Assembly: GCA_022560215.1 (NCBI GenBank)
Contig: JADFTO010000176.1
Coordinates: forward strand, 1 to 5,645
Direction: 5' to 3'
DNA length: 5,645 bases
From: Pseudomonadota bacterium
GTDB lineage: Bacteria; Pseudomonadota; Alphaproteobacteria; Rhodospirillales; 2-02-FULL-58-16
The notes under the pieces were generated by a model. The model ran no database searches and had not been told where the DNA came from. It saw only the letters and a list, made by a program, of their open reading frames with translations. Below, one piece after another: positions 1-5,067 of the stretch (the first letter of the stretch is position 1; each line of letters opens with the position of its first letter). The position numbers and the translations under genes are program-made.

Positions 1-28
1 TGCGGACGGCGGAATAGCCGATGTCGAG

Positions 29-184
29 CTACCCCAAGGGGTGAAGCTGGCACCACCTGTCCCCGCGCCTCATGGCCACATGGGCGTCGTGGATGCCCCA
101 CATCTCCCAGGACTCGTCGGTGTGCGGCGCCAGCGCGAAAGTGACGGGACTGGTGCCGACGATGGCGATTTTCAATTTATCCAT
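29..184 (-). CDS. N-terminal fragment or short form of a Rossmann-like phage protein
   Basis: 51 codons from the ATG at 184-182 to TAG at 31-29. The start MDKLKIAIVGTSPVTFALAP with a following DESWEMWGIHDAH and RRGDRWCQLH strongly recalls the N-terminal region of a family of phage proteins with a beta-strand plus glycine turn (KIAIVGT.P), an acidic turn, W-E-.-W-G, and a DRW..LH motif. As I remember them, those proteins continue for at least another hundred residues, so 51 looks truncated. The frame after the TAG remains open to the window edge (LDIGYSAVR). This leaves a nonsense mutation (CAG to TAG is one change), a frameshift, a sequencing error in the CCCC/GGGG runs, or stop readthrough. 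The ATG directly follows the terminator T tract and has no ribosome-binding site at normal spacing, so expression is uncertain. Confidence 0.55.
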   Translation of the reverse strand: MDKLKIAIVGTSPVTFALAPHTDESWEMWGIHDAHVAMRRGDRWCQLHPLG

Positions 185-218
185 AAAAGAAAAAGGGGAG
201 ACGGTTTCCCGCCTCCCC
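185..218 (-). terminator. Rho-independent terminator of the head operon
   Basis: On the minus strand GGGGAGGCGG pairs with CCGTCTCCCC across a 10-bp stem with one G-T wobble, closed by a GAAA tetraloop. It is followed at once by TTTTTCTTTT. It begins 14 bases beyond the stop of the preceding gene. There is no T tract in the other direction, so it acts on the minus strand. Confidence 0.9.
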
Positions 219-232
219 CCAGGTTGGCGTCC

Positions 233-778
233 TCAGGTGGTCGCCAGGGACGGTGAGTTGAGGCTGGCGACGGGCCCCCAGAGCGTGGAGGTGAGCCCGC
301 GAAGCGTGACCGTTTCGTCCACGCCGTTGAACTCGATCTTGCGGTTCGAGCCGTCGAAGAAGACGGTGGTCGAGGCCAGCAGGACCGTGTTGATGGTCGT
401 GGTCCCGGCGTCGTTGTAAAGCGTGACCGTGGACCCCACCACGGGATCATCGAGGATGTAGGTCGCCGCCGCCGTGGACGTGATCCTGTGGGTCCCGAAG
501 GCCCTCAGGTTGGTGCCCGTGGAGGCGGTGAACACCGGCGCCTCGTAAGACAGGGGCGTCAGTTCGATGTCGTCGGTGGTCACGGTCATGGTGTAGAGGG
601 CGGACGAATCAGTTGCCTCGATGAACACCACGTCGCCGGTCTGGCACTGTTCGTCGAAGGAATCGAAGTATCCGTCGGCGAGAACGGTGGCCATGGAATC
701 GGATGACGTTGTGTACTTGTAGAGCTTCTCGGCGTTGCCGTCGGCCCAGAGGACCATGTTGCTTGCGCTGAATGCCAT
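233..778 (-). CDS. Beta-rich phage structural protein after the coat gene (decoration-like)
   Basis: 181 residues with one of the best ribosome-binding sites in the window, implying high expression, as expected for a virion protein. The N-terminal part (MAFSASN, then KYTTSSDSMATVLADGYFD and GDVVFIEATDSS, about 1-75) resembles small phage proteins found next to coat genes, with a Y.T.D..atV...GYF pattern. The C-terminal part (about 105-175: ATYILDDPVVGSTVTLYNDA, then FFDGSNRKIEFNGVDETVTL and RGLTSTLWGPVAS) is Thr/Val-rich with alternating beta-strand character, like stabilising or receptor-facing surface domains. I infer a head decoration or head-completion role from position and composition; no catalytic motif is visible. 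A terminator begins 14 bases after the stop, so this gene ends the head operon. Confidence 0.75.
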   Translation of the reverse strand: MAFSASNMVLWADGNAEKLYKYTTSSDSMATVLADGYFDSFDEQCQTGDVVFIEATDSSALYTMTVTTDDIELTPLSYEAPVFTASTGTNLRAFGTHRITSTAAATYILDDPVVGSTVTLYNDAGTTTINTVLLASTTVFFDGSNRKIEFNGVDETVTLRGLTSTLWGPVASLNSPSLATT

Positions 779-786
779 TTTTCAAG

Positions 787-794
787 CCCTCCTT
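787..794 (-). promoter_or_regulatory. Strong ribosome-binding site overlapping the coat stop
   Basis: AAGGAGGG on the minus strand, 8 nt before the ATG at 778-776. Its first two bases are part of the coat TAA stop codon, so ribosomes ending the coat gene finish on the next gene's initiation site. Confidence 0.85.
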
Positions 795-1653
795 AAGTGG
801 GAATCGCCGCGGTGTCGTTGGAGTGCATCTCCACGACGCCGCCCGATTCGATGAGACAGGCGCCGCCGCTCATCATGTGGTTGACGAAATGCGCCGCCCG
901 GTCGCCGTGCCAGGTAATGTCGGCGCCGACCATCCGGCCCTCTATGCCGGCCAGCGCCTGGGACCCGTAGCCCAGCGCCTGGCGGTGATACACCAGGTTC
1001 TTGGCCGTGGTCGTGCCCTTGCCGGAAAGCCCGGTGTGCTGCATCCAGTGGACGCCGAGCCAGGTGCGCGGCTCCGCCCCCTTGAGATAGGGCAGGTCGG
1101 TGCCGCCGATGAAGTCCGACGAGGCGAACTCGGTGATGGTCATGGCCTGGGACCAGGCCCGGGGCGTCAACAGCGCGAAGCGGTTGCCGTCGCGGGGCAC
1201 GTCGTTGTCGTCCAGGGCCTCGACGGCCTGCAGAAGCAGGGCGCGGGTGATGGCCCCGGTGCTCACCACCGCCGTGGTCGTGGTGGTGTCGGCCGCGGTC
1301 AGGATCTGGTCGTCCACCTTGCGCCCCAAAGCCCAGGCGCCGCCGCGGGCGATGGATTCCCTCTCGTCGTGGCCGACCTTGAACTCGTCCAGCTTGTCCA
1401 CCCAGTCCCCGGCGTAGAAATCGCTGAGCGTGCATTCCATGGCCGTGTGGGACTGGTTCATGGGCGTGATGGTGCCGTGACGGGCCTTGGTGGTGGCCAC
1501 GCCCGTGCCGATCACCTGGAAGGTGGTGGTCGAGCCCTTGACGTTGGGCTTCTGGCGGACGGTCTGGTAGAGGAACGACCCCGTCCGCTGGAAGACGTCG
1601 TGAACTTCGCGCTCGTACTGCTTGACGAAGCTCGTGGTGACTGAAGTGCTCAT
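793..1653 (-). CDS. Major capsid (coat) protein
   Basis: A 286-residue protein of the phage capsid family common in podovirus-like proteobacterial phages (the one I know as Phage_capsid_2; HK97-type fold expected). Recognisable segments in order: FVKQYEREVHDVFQRTGSFL at the N-terminus, VKGSTTTFQVIGTG with ATTKARHGTITPMN (about 38-66), ECTLSDFYAGDWVDKLDEFK (about 73-92), ARGGAWALGRKVDDQILTA (about 101-119), and LLTPRAWSQAM followed by ASSDFIGG in the second half. The length is normal for the family, with no truncation visible. It forms the icosahedral shell around the scaffold. A GGTGA ribosome-binding site supports the start. The TAA stop overlaps the strong ribosome-binding site of the next gene, so the two are co-translated. 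A long GC-driven frame in another phase covers the same span and is a shadow. Confidence 0.93.
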   Translation of the reverse strand: MSTSVTTSFVKQYEREVHDVFQRTGSFLYQTVRQKPNVKGSTTTFQVIGTGVATTKARHGTITPMNQSHTAMECTLSDFYAGDWVDKLDEFKVGHDERESIARGGAWALGRKVDDQILTAADTTTTTAVVSTGAITRALLLQAVEALDDNDVPRDGNRFALLTPRAWSQAMTITEFASSDFIGGTDLPYLKGAEPRTWLGVHWMQHTGLSGKGTTTAKNLVYHRQALGYGSQALAGIEGRMVGADITWHGDRAAHFVNHMMSGGACLIESGGVVEMHSNDTAAIPT

Positions 1654-1659
1654 TGCTCT

Positions 1660-1664
1660 TCACC
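1660..1664 (-). promoter_or_regulatory. Ribosome-binding site of the coat gene
   Basis: GGTGA on the minus strand, 6 nt before the ATG at 1653-1651, supports the chosen start of the capsid gene. Confidence 0.6.
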
Positions 1665-1849
1665 CTTTCGTTTGTTGAAGTTTCGGGTTGGGAGCACTCC
1701 TCTGAGTGGGCCGGATGGGCGCGGGCGCGGACGGCCCTTGTCGGGGGGCCGCGCCCAGTTAAACCCAGCCGGGTTACTAAGGCGTGCGATGAGGCGGGCG
1801 CCGGGTCGCGAAAAGCGGTGGGCCGGACACCCGCGGATGGTGGCAGTTG

Positions 1850-1872
1850 AAAATCGGCCCATCGGTGGGCCG
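1850..1872 (-). terminator. Possible weak or partial terminator before the coat gene
   Basis: On the minus strand CGGCCCA-CCGA-TGGGCCG forms a perfect 7-bp stem with a 4-base loop, followed by ATTTTC. The T tract is short, so termination would be partial at best. It could instead be an mRNA-stabilising or processing hairpin. Confidence 0.4.
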
Positions 1873-1920
1873 GATATCACTCAAAAAAATGTGCAGGGAC
1901 GAACCGACTCCCTTAAAAAC

Positions 1921-2811
1921 CTAAACCTTGCGCCCGTCCGCGCCGACGACGGGGTTCGAGCCGTAGAGCGCGTCGTAGAGGCCCTTCAGCTCCGCCTGGG
2001 TCTCGCCCGATCTGTACTTCTGGCGAAGGGCGGGATCGTCGCTCATGTTCCAGGAATGGATATCGTCGATCCGTTCCTGGGCGGTCTGGCGGGGATTGCC
2101 TTCCGGGGCCAGATGCGCCCCGTCCTCGGCCATGCGCCGGCCGACGCACGCCATCAGGCGCAGGAACGACGGGTGCCGGCCGAGCTTGACGCCGTCCACC
2201 ACCGCCGTCTCCATCAGGCGCGCGAAGCCGCCGCCGTCGTCGAATTCCCTGACGGCCCGGCGGGCGATCTCGGTGTTGCGGTCCAGGTCCGGGCCCCACT
2301 CCCTGGCCAGCTGGGCTTCCGCCGTCTGGCGGAAATTGGCGTCCGCCCTGGCCAGGGTCTGCTCCACGTCCGCGACCATGGCGGAGTAGGAATCGACGGC
2401 CGCCTGCACGGCGCCCGGCGTGGCGCCCGCTTTGTGCATCTCCTTCAGGAAACCGCCAAGGCGGGCCCGGGCGCCCTCGTCCAGTTGCTGGGACGAGTCC
2501 CCTGGCAGGGCCACGTCGTAGCCTTCCGGGGTGTCCGGCACACCCAGCTTGCGGCGGAAGTCCGTTATCTCGTGTGCGGAAGCGTCCTTGCCCGGAGGGA
2601 CGATGGCGTTGGACAGCTTGCGGCGGAAGTTGAGGGCGGCCTCCGCCAGGTGGGCGGGAGACGTGAACCTGTCGGCGAACTCGCGGGTTTTCCTGTCCCC
2701 TATGCCGTCGCGCCAGTCGGCGGCCCCGGCCTCGGCGGCTTGCCCTGAGGCACCCCCCTCCCCTCCGGCATCGGAATCCTTCGCATCCTCAGGTGCGCTT
2801 ATCTCCGCCAT
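1921..2811 (-). CDS. Phage scaffolding protein
   Basis: 296 residues from the ATG at 2811, chosen because AGGAGA sits 9 nt upstream; the longer GTG start would add three residues (MTD). The N-terminus (about 1-32) is acidic, Gly/Ala-rich and low-complexity. It is followed by a motif common in podovirus scaffold proteins: WRDGIGD, FADRFTSPAHLAEAALNFRR, KLSNAIVPPGKDAS, FRRKLGVPDTPEGYDVALP. The middle (about 107-230) is predicted to be mostly helical and charged, and the end (SGETQAELKGLYDALYGSNP) is a short helical tail. Scaffolding proteins bind coat subunits inside the procapsid and leave or are degraded before packaging. Its place just before the coat gene supports this role. Family membership rests on motif recall and context. 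Confidence 0.8.
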   Translation of the reverse strand: MAEISAPEDAKDSDAGGEGGASGQAAEAGAADWRDGIGDRKTREFADRFTSPAHLAEAALNFRRKLSNAIVPPGKDASAHEITDFRRKLGVPDTPEGYDVALPGDSSQQLDEGARARLGGFLKEMHKAGATPGAVQAAVDSYSAMVADVEQTLARADANFRQTAEAQLAREWGPDLDRNTEIARRAVREFDDGGGFARLMETAVVDGVKLGRHPSFLRLMACVGRRMAEDGAHLAPEGNPRQTAQERIDDIHSWNMSDDPALRQKYRSGETQAELKGLYDALYGSNPVVGADGRKV

Positions 2812-2817
2812 GTCTGT

Positions 2818-2854
2818 CACTCTCCTATTTCTGAAATGGCCCGGGCTGGGCGCT
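2818..2854 (-). repeat. Direct repeat B, copy 2 (upstream of scaffold gene)
   Basis: Copy of 4721-4757 with 33 of 37 identical bases by hand count. It lies only 26 bp from repeat A copy 2, but in the opposite relative order to the intact pair. Confidence 0.85.
2821..2826 (-). promoter_or_regulatory. Ribosome-binding site deciding the scaffold start
   Basis: AGGAGA on the minus strand, 9 nt before the ATG at 2811-2809. The earlier in-frame GTG (2820-2818) directly abuts it, so ATG is the better start. The site lies within repeat B. Confidence 0.8.
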
Positions 2855-2880
2855 GGTTTAGAATCTGATCCAGCAACGCC

Positions 2881-2970
2881 CGCGCCATCAGGGAATCGGC
2901 CTCACCACTGGAATCACGGGCGAGGCCGGCCGGGTAGTGGCCCGCCAGGGCCAGCGCCCACTTTGTGGCT
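2881..2970 (-). repeat. Direct repeat A, copy 2 (decayed PG-binding fragment)
   Basis: Diverged copy of 4275-4364 at a constant offset of 1394 bp and with no gap. Conservation is strongest at 2927-2970 and falls towards 2881. Confidence 0.85.
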
Positions 2971-3017
2971 CGGATTTCAGGTGCCAGCGAGCCAGCTAAC
3001 GAATTGCATTTCCGCCG

Positions 3018-3638
3018 TCAGTTGTATGAATCGTACTGGGACTGGTCGTGCACCCAAGGTGTTTCGTCGTCCCAGAAGAAGAGGCCGCAGGCGGGATGAT
3101 CGGGCTCCGGGTATTCGCAGGTCACGGATACGTCATTGGTCCAGGCCGCCAGGCGCCATTCCTTTCCTTTGGGTTTAAAATAATAAATTGACGGAAAGAA
3201 TGAATGCTCCACTAATTGTTTACAAACAGATGGGCTAAAGCACGATCGTTTTGCAACCCGGACCTCTATGGTAGCGAGATTAAACCAGGGCTTGTTTCGT
3301 AACCGGTTGGGCGTCCGATCAGTCGTGATGGGAAGGACCTCGATGATCTTATAATCGAAAATATTGGGCTGGGCATCGCCCTCGAAACGCATCCCTTCCA
3401 CGCCCAGCAGCGCGCAGAGTTCGGGCCTCTCCAAGGCATAGCAGGCGATCCATGTCTCAACGGCGCAGATGGGGTCCGAGACATCGCCGATGCAATGGCT
3501 GTCAATGCGGCCCTCGGTAATGCGCTTGTAGGACTCGGCATCGGCGAGAGCCATTCCCGAGAGAATACCCGCGGCGAGAATTCCCAAGATAATCCGGCGC
3601 ATCGCCCGCCGTTTGAAATAGCAAAATCCCCGGTTCAT
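3018..3638 (-). CDS. Secreted cysteine-rich protein of unknown function
   Basis: 206 residues from the ATG that overlaps the hydrolase stop; an internal ATG at codon 13 (MRRIIL) is an alternative start. Residues 13-32 form a signal peptide: basic MRR, hydrophobic IILGILAAGILSGM, and an A-L-A site before Asp33. There is no lipobox Cys at the cleavage point. The predicted mature chain has eight cysteines (49, 58, 66, 75, 133, 139, 174, 184), an even number consistent with disulfides in the periplasm. The CIGDVSDPICAVETWIAC segment followed by ELC recalls uncharacterised exported proteobacterial proteins I have seen, but I cannot name a family. The DNA looks more AT-rich than the head genes, notably around 3170-3260, as in a moron-type insertion. 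Because it is translated with the hydrolase, it may modulate it (inhibitor, immunity or lysis helper) or act independently in the host envelope; this is inference. Confidence 0.75.
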   Translation of the reverse strand: MNRGFCYFKRRAMRRIILGILAAGILSGMALADAESYKRITEGRIDSHCIGDVSDPICAVETWIACYALERPELCALLGVEGMRFEGDAQPNIFDYKIIEVLPITTDRTPNRLRNKPWFNLATIEVRVAKRSCFSPSVCKQLVEHSFFPSIYYFKPKGKEWRLAAWTNDVSVTCEYPEPDHPACGLFFWDDETPWVHDQSQYDSYN

Positions 3639-4711
3639 TTCTTCCCGATCAGCAGGTCGGTGGGGTCGATCAGCTTTCCGTCCTTGCGGACCTCGTAATG
3701 GACATGGGGCATCATCTTCGGCCCGTGCTTCACGCGGACGTCTTGCGCCGGCCCCAGGGGAGCGCCCCTCTTGACCGGCGCGCCTACTTTAAGGGCAGTG
3801 TTGTCCATGTAGAACATCTTAACCGTGAAACCCTCCCATTTGCCAGTTCCCTTAATATGAGTAGAAAGCAGGCCCCGGTTGTCCTTATCTCCGTAAACTA
3901 TACCTTTTCGGCTTACCACGCCGTCAATGGGCGCGGGGACCATCTGGCCCGGATTTGCGGTGATGTCCACGCCCTTGTGAAGCCCATGTGTGCGCTTCGA
4001 CCGAAAATTGCCGTCGCCTATCCCATCCGAGCGGAGCACGCCGCCTTCCGGAATTGAAAACCTGGGCTCCTCGCCGGCCTCAGGATCGGGTTTCCGGGGA
4101 TCGCCATCGGATCGCTCCGGGGCGTTTTTCGCATCAGTCGTTGACACATCCTTCTTCCGTTGGGCCTGCTGGGCGGACTGAACGGTCCGTTCCAGCTCCC
4201 GTTCCGTCTCCCCGCCGGGTCCCATCAAGCCGTCCTCACGCAGGCCATGCTTGGACTGGAAGTCCGAGATGCCCCGCGCCAACAGGAGGTCTGCCTCGCC
4301 GTTCGGTTTCCGGGCCAAGTCGGCCGGGTAATGGCCCGTCAGGGCCAGCGCCCGCTTGGTGGCTATTACATCGTCCGGCCGGTTGGCGCGACCCGGTCCC
4401 ACATGGCTGCCCAGCCCGAATACGCCCTTGATCCGCCGCTTCTCTCCGTTCAAGGCCTTGTCCAGCCAGGCTTCCGTCTCCTCGCCCGGGGCCATGACGC
4501 CGTCCACCTTGAGCCGGTTCCGCTCCTGGAAGGACTCGATGGCCTGGAACATGGCCCCGTCCGGCCAGGGCGTCAGGCCATAGTCGGGGACCTCGTAGAA
4601 GCCGAGCCGCTTCAGGGCGCGCTTGGTGAGGACCGTGTCTTCGGGCTCCACGCCGGCATTGCGGGCGACCAGGCCCTTCAGCTTGAAATTCCGGGATGCA
4701 TGGTCGGGCAT
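3635..4711 (-). CDS. Peptidoglycan hydrolase: two PG-binding repeats plus M23 peptidase
   Basis: A 358-residue protein from the ATG at 4711; a GTG four codons earlier abuts the Shine-Dalgarno and is less likely. Two peptidoglycan-binding-like repeats are visible at about residues 24-84 (LTKRALKRLGFY...FQERNRLKVDGVMAPGEETEAWL) and 114-176 (ATKRALALTGHY...FQSKHGLREDGLMGPGGETEREL). A charged, low-complexity linker follows (about 180-217), then a C-terminal M23 (LytM/lysostaphin-type) domain. The zinc motif HxxxD is HKGVD (His245, Asp249) and the HxH motif is HVH (His336, His338). M23 enzymes cut peptide cross-links in peptidoglycan. The second catalytic His, expected in a 'YxHL' motif, appears replaced: the matching stretch reads MFYMDNTALKVG. 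No signal peptide is visible, so export would need a holin or packaging into the virion. It could be an endolysin or a virion-associated lysin. The stop overlaps the next start (ATGA, 3635-3638). Confidence 0.85.
   Translation of the reverse strand: MPDHASRNFKLKGLVARNAGVEPEDTVLTKRALKRLGFYEVPDYGLTPWPDGAMFQAIESFQERNRLKVDGVMAPGEETEAWLDKALNGEKRRIKGVFGLGSHVGPGRANRPDDVIATKRALALTGHYPADLARKPNGEADLLLARGISDFQSKHGLREDGLMGPGGETERELERTVQSAQQAQRKKDVSTTDAKNAPERSDGDPRKPDPEAGEEPRFSIPEGGVLRSDGIGDGNFRSKRTHGLHKGVDITANPGQMVPAPIDGVVSRKGIVYGDKDNRGLLSTHIKGTGKWEGFTVKMFYMDNTALKVGAPVKRGAPLGPAQDVRVKHGPKMMPHVHYEVRKDGKLIDPTDLLIGKK
4275..4364 (-). repeat. Direct repeat A, copy 1 (within second PG-binding repeat)
   Basis: This 90-bp part of the hydrolase gene aligns without gaps to 2881-2970. 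By hand count about 70 of 90 bases match, with 40 of 44 in the segment 4321-4364 against 2927-2970. It encodes the ATKRALALTGHYPADLAR region and the following GEADLLLAR of the second PG-binding repeat. Confidence 0.85.
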
Positions 4712-4719
4712 GACGTGTT

Positions 4720-5067
4720 TCACTCTCCACTTTCTGAAATGGCCCTGGTTGGGCGCTCTTCGGGCTCTTCGTGCAGGGTGGTGAGGATGCGCAGCCCGAT
4801 GGAGCGCATGCCGTCGCGGCGGTAGGTCTCATAAGGGTCGCCCGGCGCCGCCACGGCCCGGTACATGCGGCACCAGCCGAAAATCTCCCAGAGCACCCTT
4901 TTCCCCTGCTCGGGCGTGGATGAGTTCGAGAACACCGCCCGGAAGTCCCGGTAGCGGTCCATCCTGGAATAGCGGTTCCCCAGGGTGGCCGCCCTCAAGT
5001 CGTCGAGGAATGCGTCCAGGTCCGGCTCCGGCCGCTCGGCGAACAGGCGCTTGAATAGCCGGATCAT
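4720..5067 (-). CDS. Bbp19-like small phage protein
   Basis: A 115-residue protein starting with ATG inside the portal stop (ATGA overlap). The central part, DFRAVFSNSSTPEQGKRVLW followed by EIFGWCRMYRAV, GDPYETYRRDGMRSIGLRIL, matches the pattern of the Bbp19-like domain (named after Bordetella phage BPP-1 Bbp19): a 'F..p.GqrVL.dl...c..yr' stretch followed by GDPY and a 'G.R.iglril' helix. Such proteins are typically encoded between portal and scaffold/coat genes in podovirus-like genomes; their exact role is not established as far as I know. The N-terminus (MIRLFKRLFAERPEPDLDAF) is a basic amphipathic stretch. The last 11 residues (RPTRAISESGE) and the following initiation region are nearly duplicated at 2854-2818, upstream of the scaffold gene. 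This suggests the gene once directly preceded the scaffold gene. The TGA stop (4720-4722) lies 8 nt before the hydrolase ATG. Confidence 0.75.
   Translation of the reverse strand: MIRLFKRLFAERPEPDLDAFLDDLRAATLGNRYSRMDRYRDFRAVFSNSSTPEQGKRVLWEIFGWCRMYRAVAAPGDPYETYRRDGMRSIGLRILTTLHEEPEERPTRAISESGE
4721..4757 (-). repeat. Direct repeat B, copy 1 (end of Bbp19-like gene plus RBS)
   Basis: This 37-bp stretch aligns without gaps to 2818-2854 with 33 identical positions by hand count. It encodes the terminal RPTRAISESGE of the Bbp19-like protein and contains the GGAGA ribosome-binding site of the hydrolase gene. The copy at 2818-2854 encodes RPARAISEIGE and carries the scaffold gene's ribosome-binding site. 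Confidence 0.85.
4724..4728 (-). promoter_or_regulatory. Ribosome-binding site deciding the hydrolase start
   Basis: GGAGA on the minus strand. The in-frame GTG at 4723-4721 directly abuts it and cannot be served by it. The ATG at 4711-4709 lies 12 nt downstream, slightly long but usable, so ATG is the chosen start. Confidence 0.6.

Larger units (their letters stand above)
1654..1920. other. Gene-free spacer between scaffold and coat genes
   Basis: 267 bp without a convincing gene. A minus-strand frame from a GTG near 1880 to a TGA inside the coat start gives an Arg/Pro-rich product with no good ribosome-binding site. The spacer contains an imperfect AGGGA...TCCCT hairpin followed five bases later by seven Ts (minus strand, about 1883-1914), the stronger hairpin at 1855-1872, and a 12-mer CGGTGGGCCGGA at 1816-1827 and 1863-1874. 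A 10-base version (GTGGGCCGGA) is at 1706-1715, and a small palindrome GGAGCACTCC at 1691-1700. I see no clear sigma-70 promoter. The spacer may adjust the ratio of coat to scaffold transcripts. Confidence 0.6.
2817..3017 (-). pseudogene. Mosaic remnant: PG-binding fragment joined to Bbp19-like gene tail
   Basis: The 206-bp gap between the secreted protein and the scaffold gene holds an open frame without an ATG/GTG/TTG start at its head. It begins right after the TGA at 3018-3020 and ends with TGA at 2817-2819. Its translation includes ATKWALALAGHYPAGLAR and GEADSLMAR, matching the hydrolase's second PG-binding repeat at 22 of 31 residues. It then runs through LLDQILNQ into RPARAISEIGE*, matching the C-terminus of the Bbp19-like protein (RPTRAISESGE*) at 9 of 11. 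A late in-frame ATG exists (in DSLMAR) but I see no reason to call a gene there. A 7-bp inverted repeat, TGGCTCG/CGAGCCA, lies near 2968-2996 without a T tract. I read this as decayed duplicated DNA whose end still supplies the scaffold ribosome-binding site. Confidence 0.75.

Noticed and set aside
772..1644. Long plus-strand frame opposite the coat gene
   Set aside because: Antisense shadow with a Gly/Val/Arg-biased composition and no ribosome-binding site or plus-strand gene context.
782..1663. Long minus-strand frame overlapping the coat gene in another phase
   Set aside because: Arg/His/Pro-rich product with no family resemblance, on top of a clearly recognised coat protein; an effect of high GC.
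1650..1880. Minus-strand 76-codon frame in the scaffold-coat spacer, ending with an ATGA overlap at the coat start
   Set aside because: Weak GTG start, no clear ribosome-binding site, Arg/Pro-rich product and no resemblance to known proteins; the overlap may be chance.
1672..2748. Plus-strand frame of 358 codons opposite the scaffold gene
   Set aside because: Antisense shadow of the scaffold gene; the composition follows GC skew and there is no recognisable domain.
2818..2820. GTG start for the scaffold gene (and GTG at 4721-4723 for the hydrolase)
   Set aside because: Both directly abut the Shine-Dalgarno sequence, so the downstream ATGs at 2811 and 4711 are better placed.
4160..4825. Plus-strand frame opposite the hydrolase and Bbp19-like genes
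   Set aside because: Antisense of recognised genes, without its own start signals.
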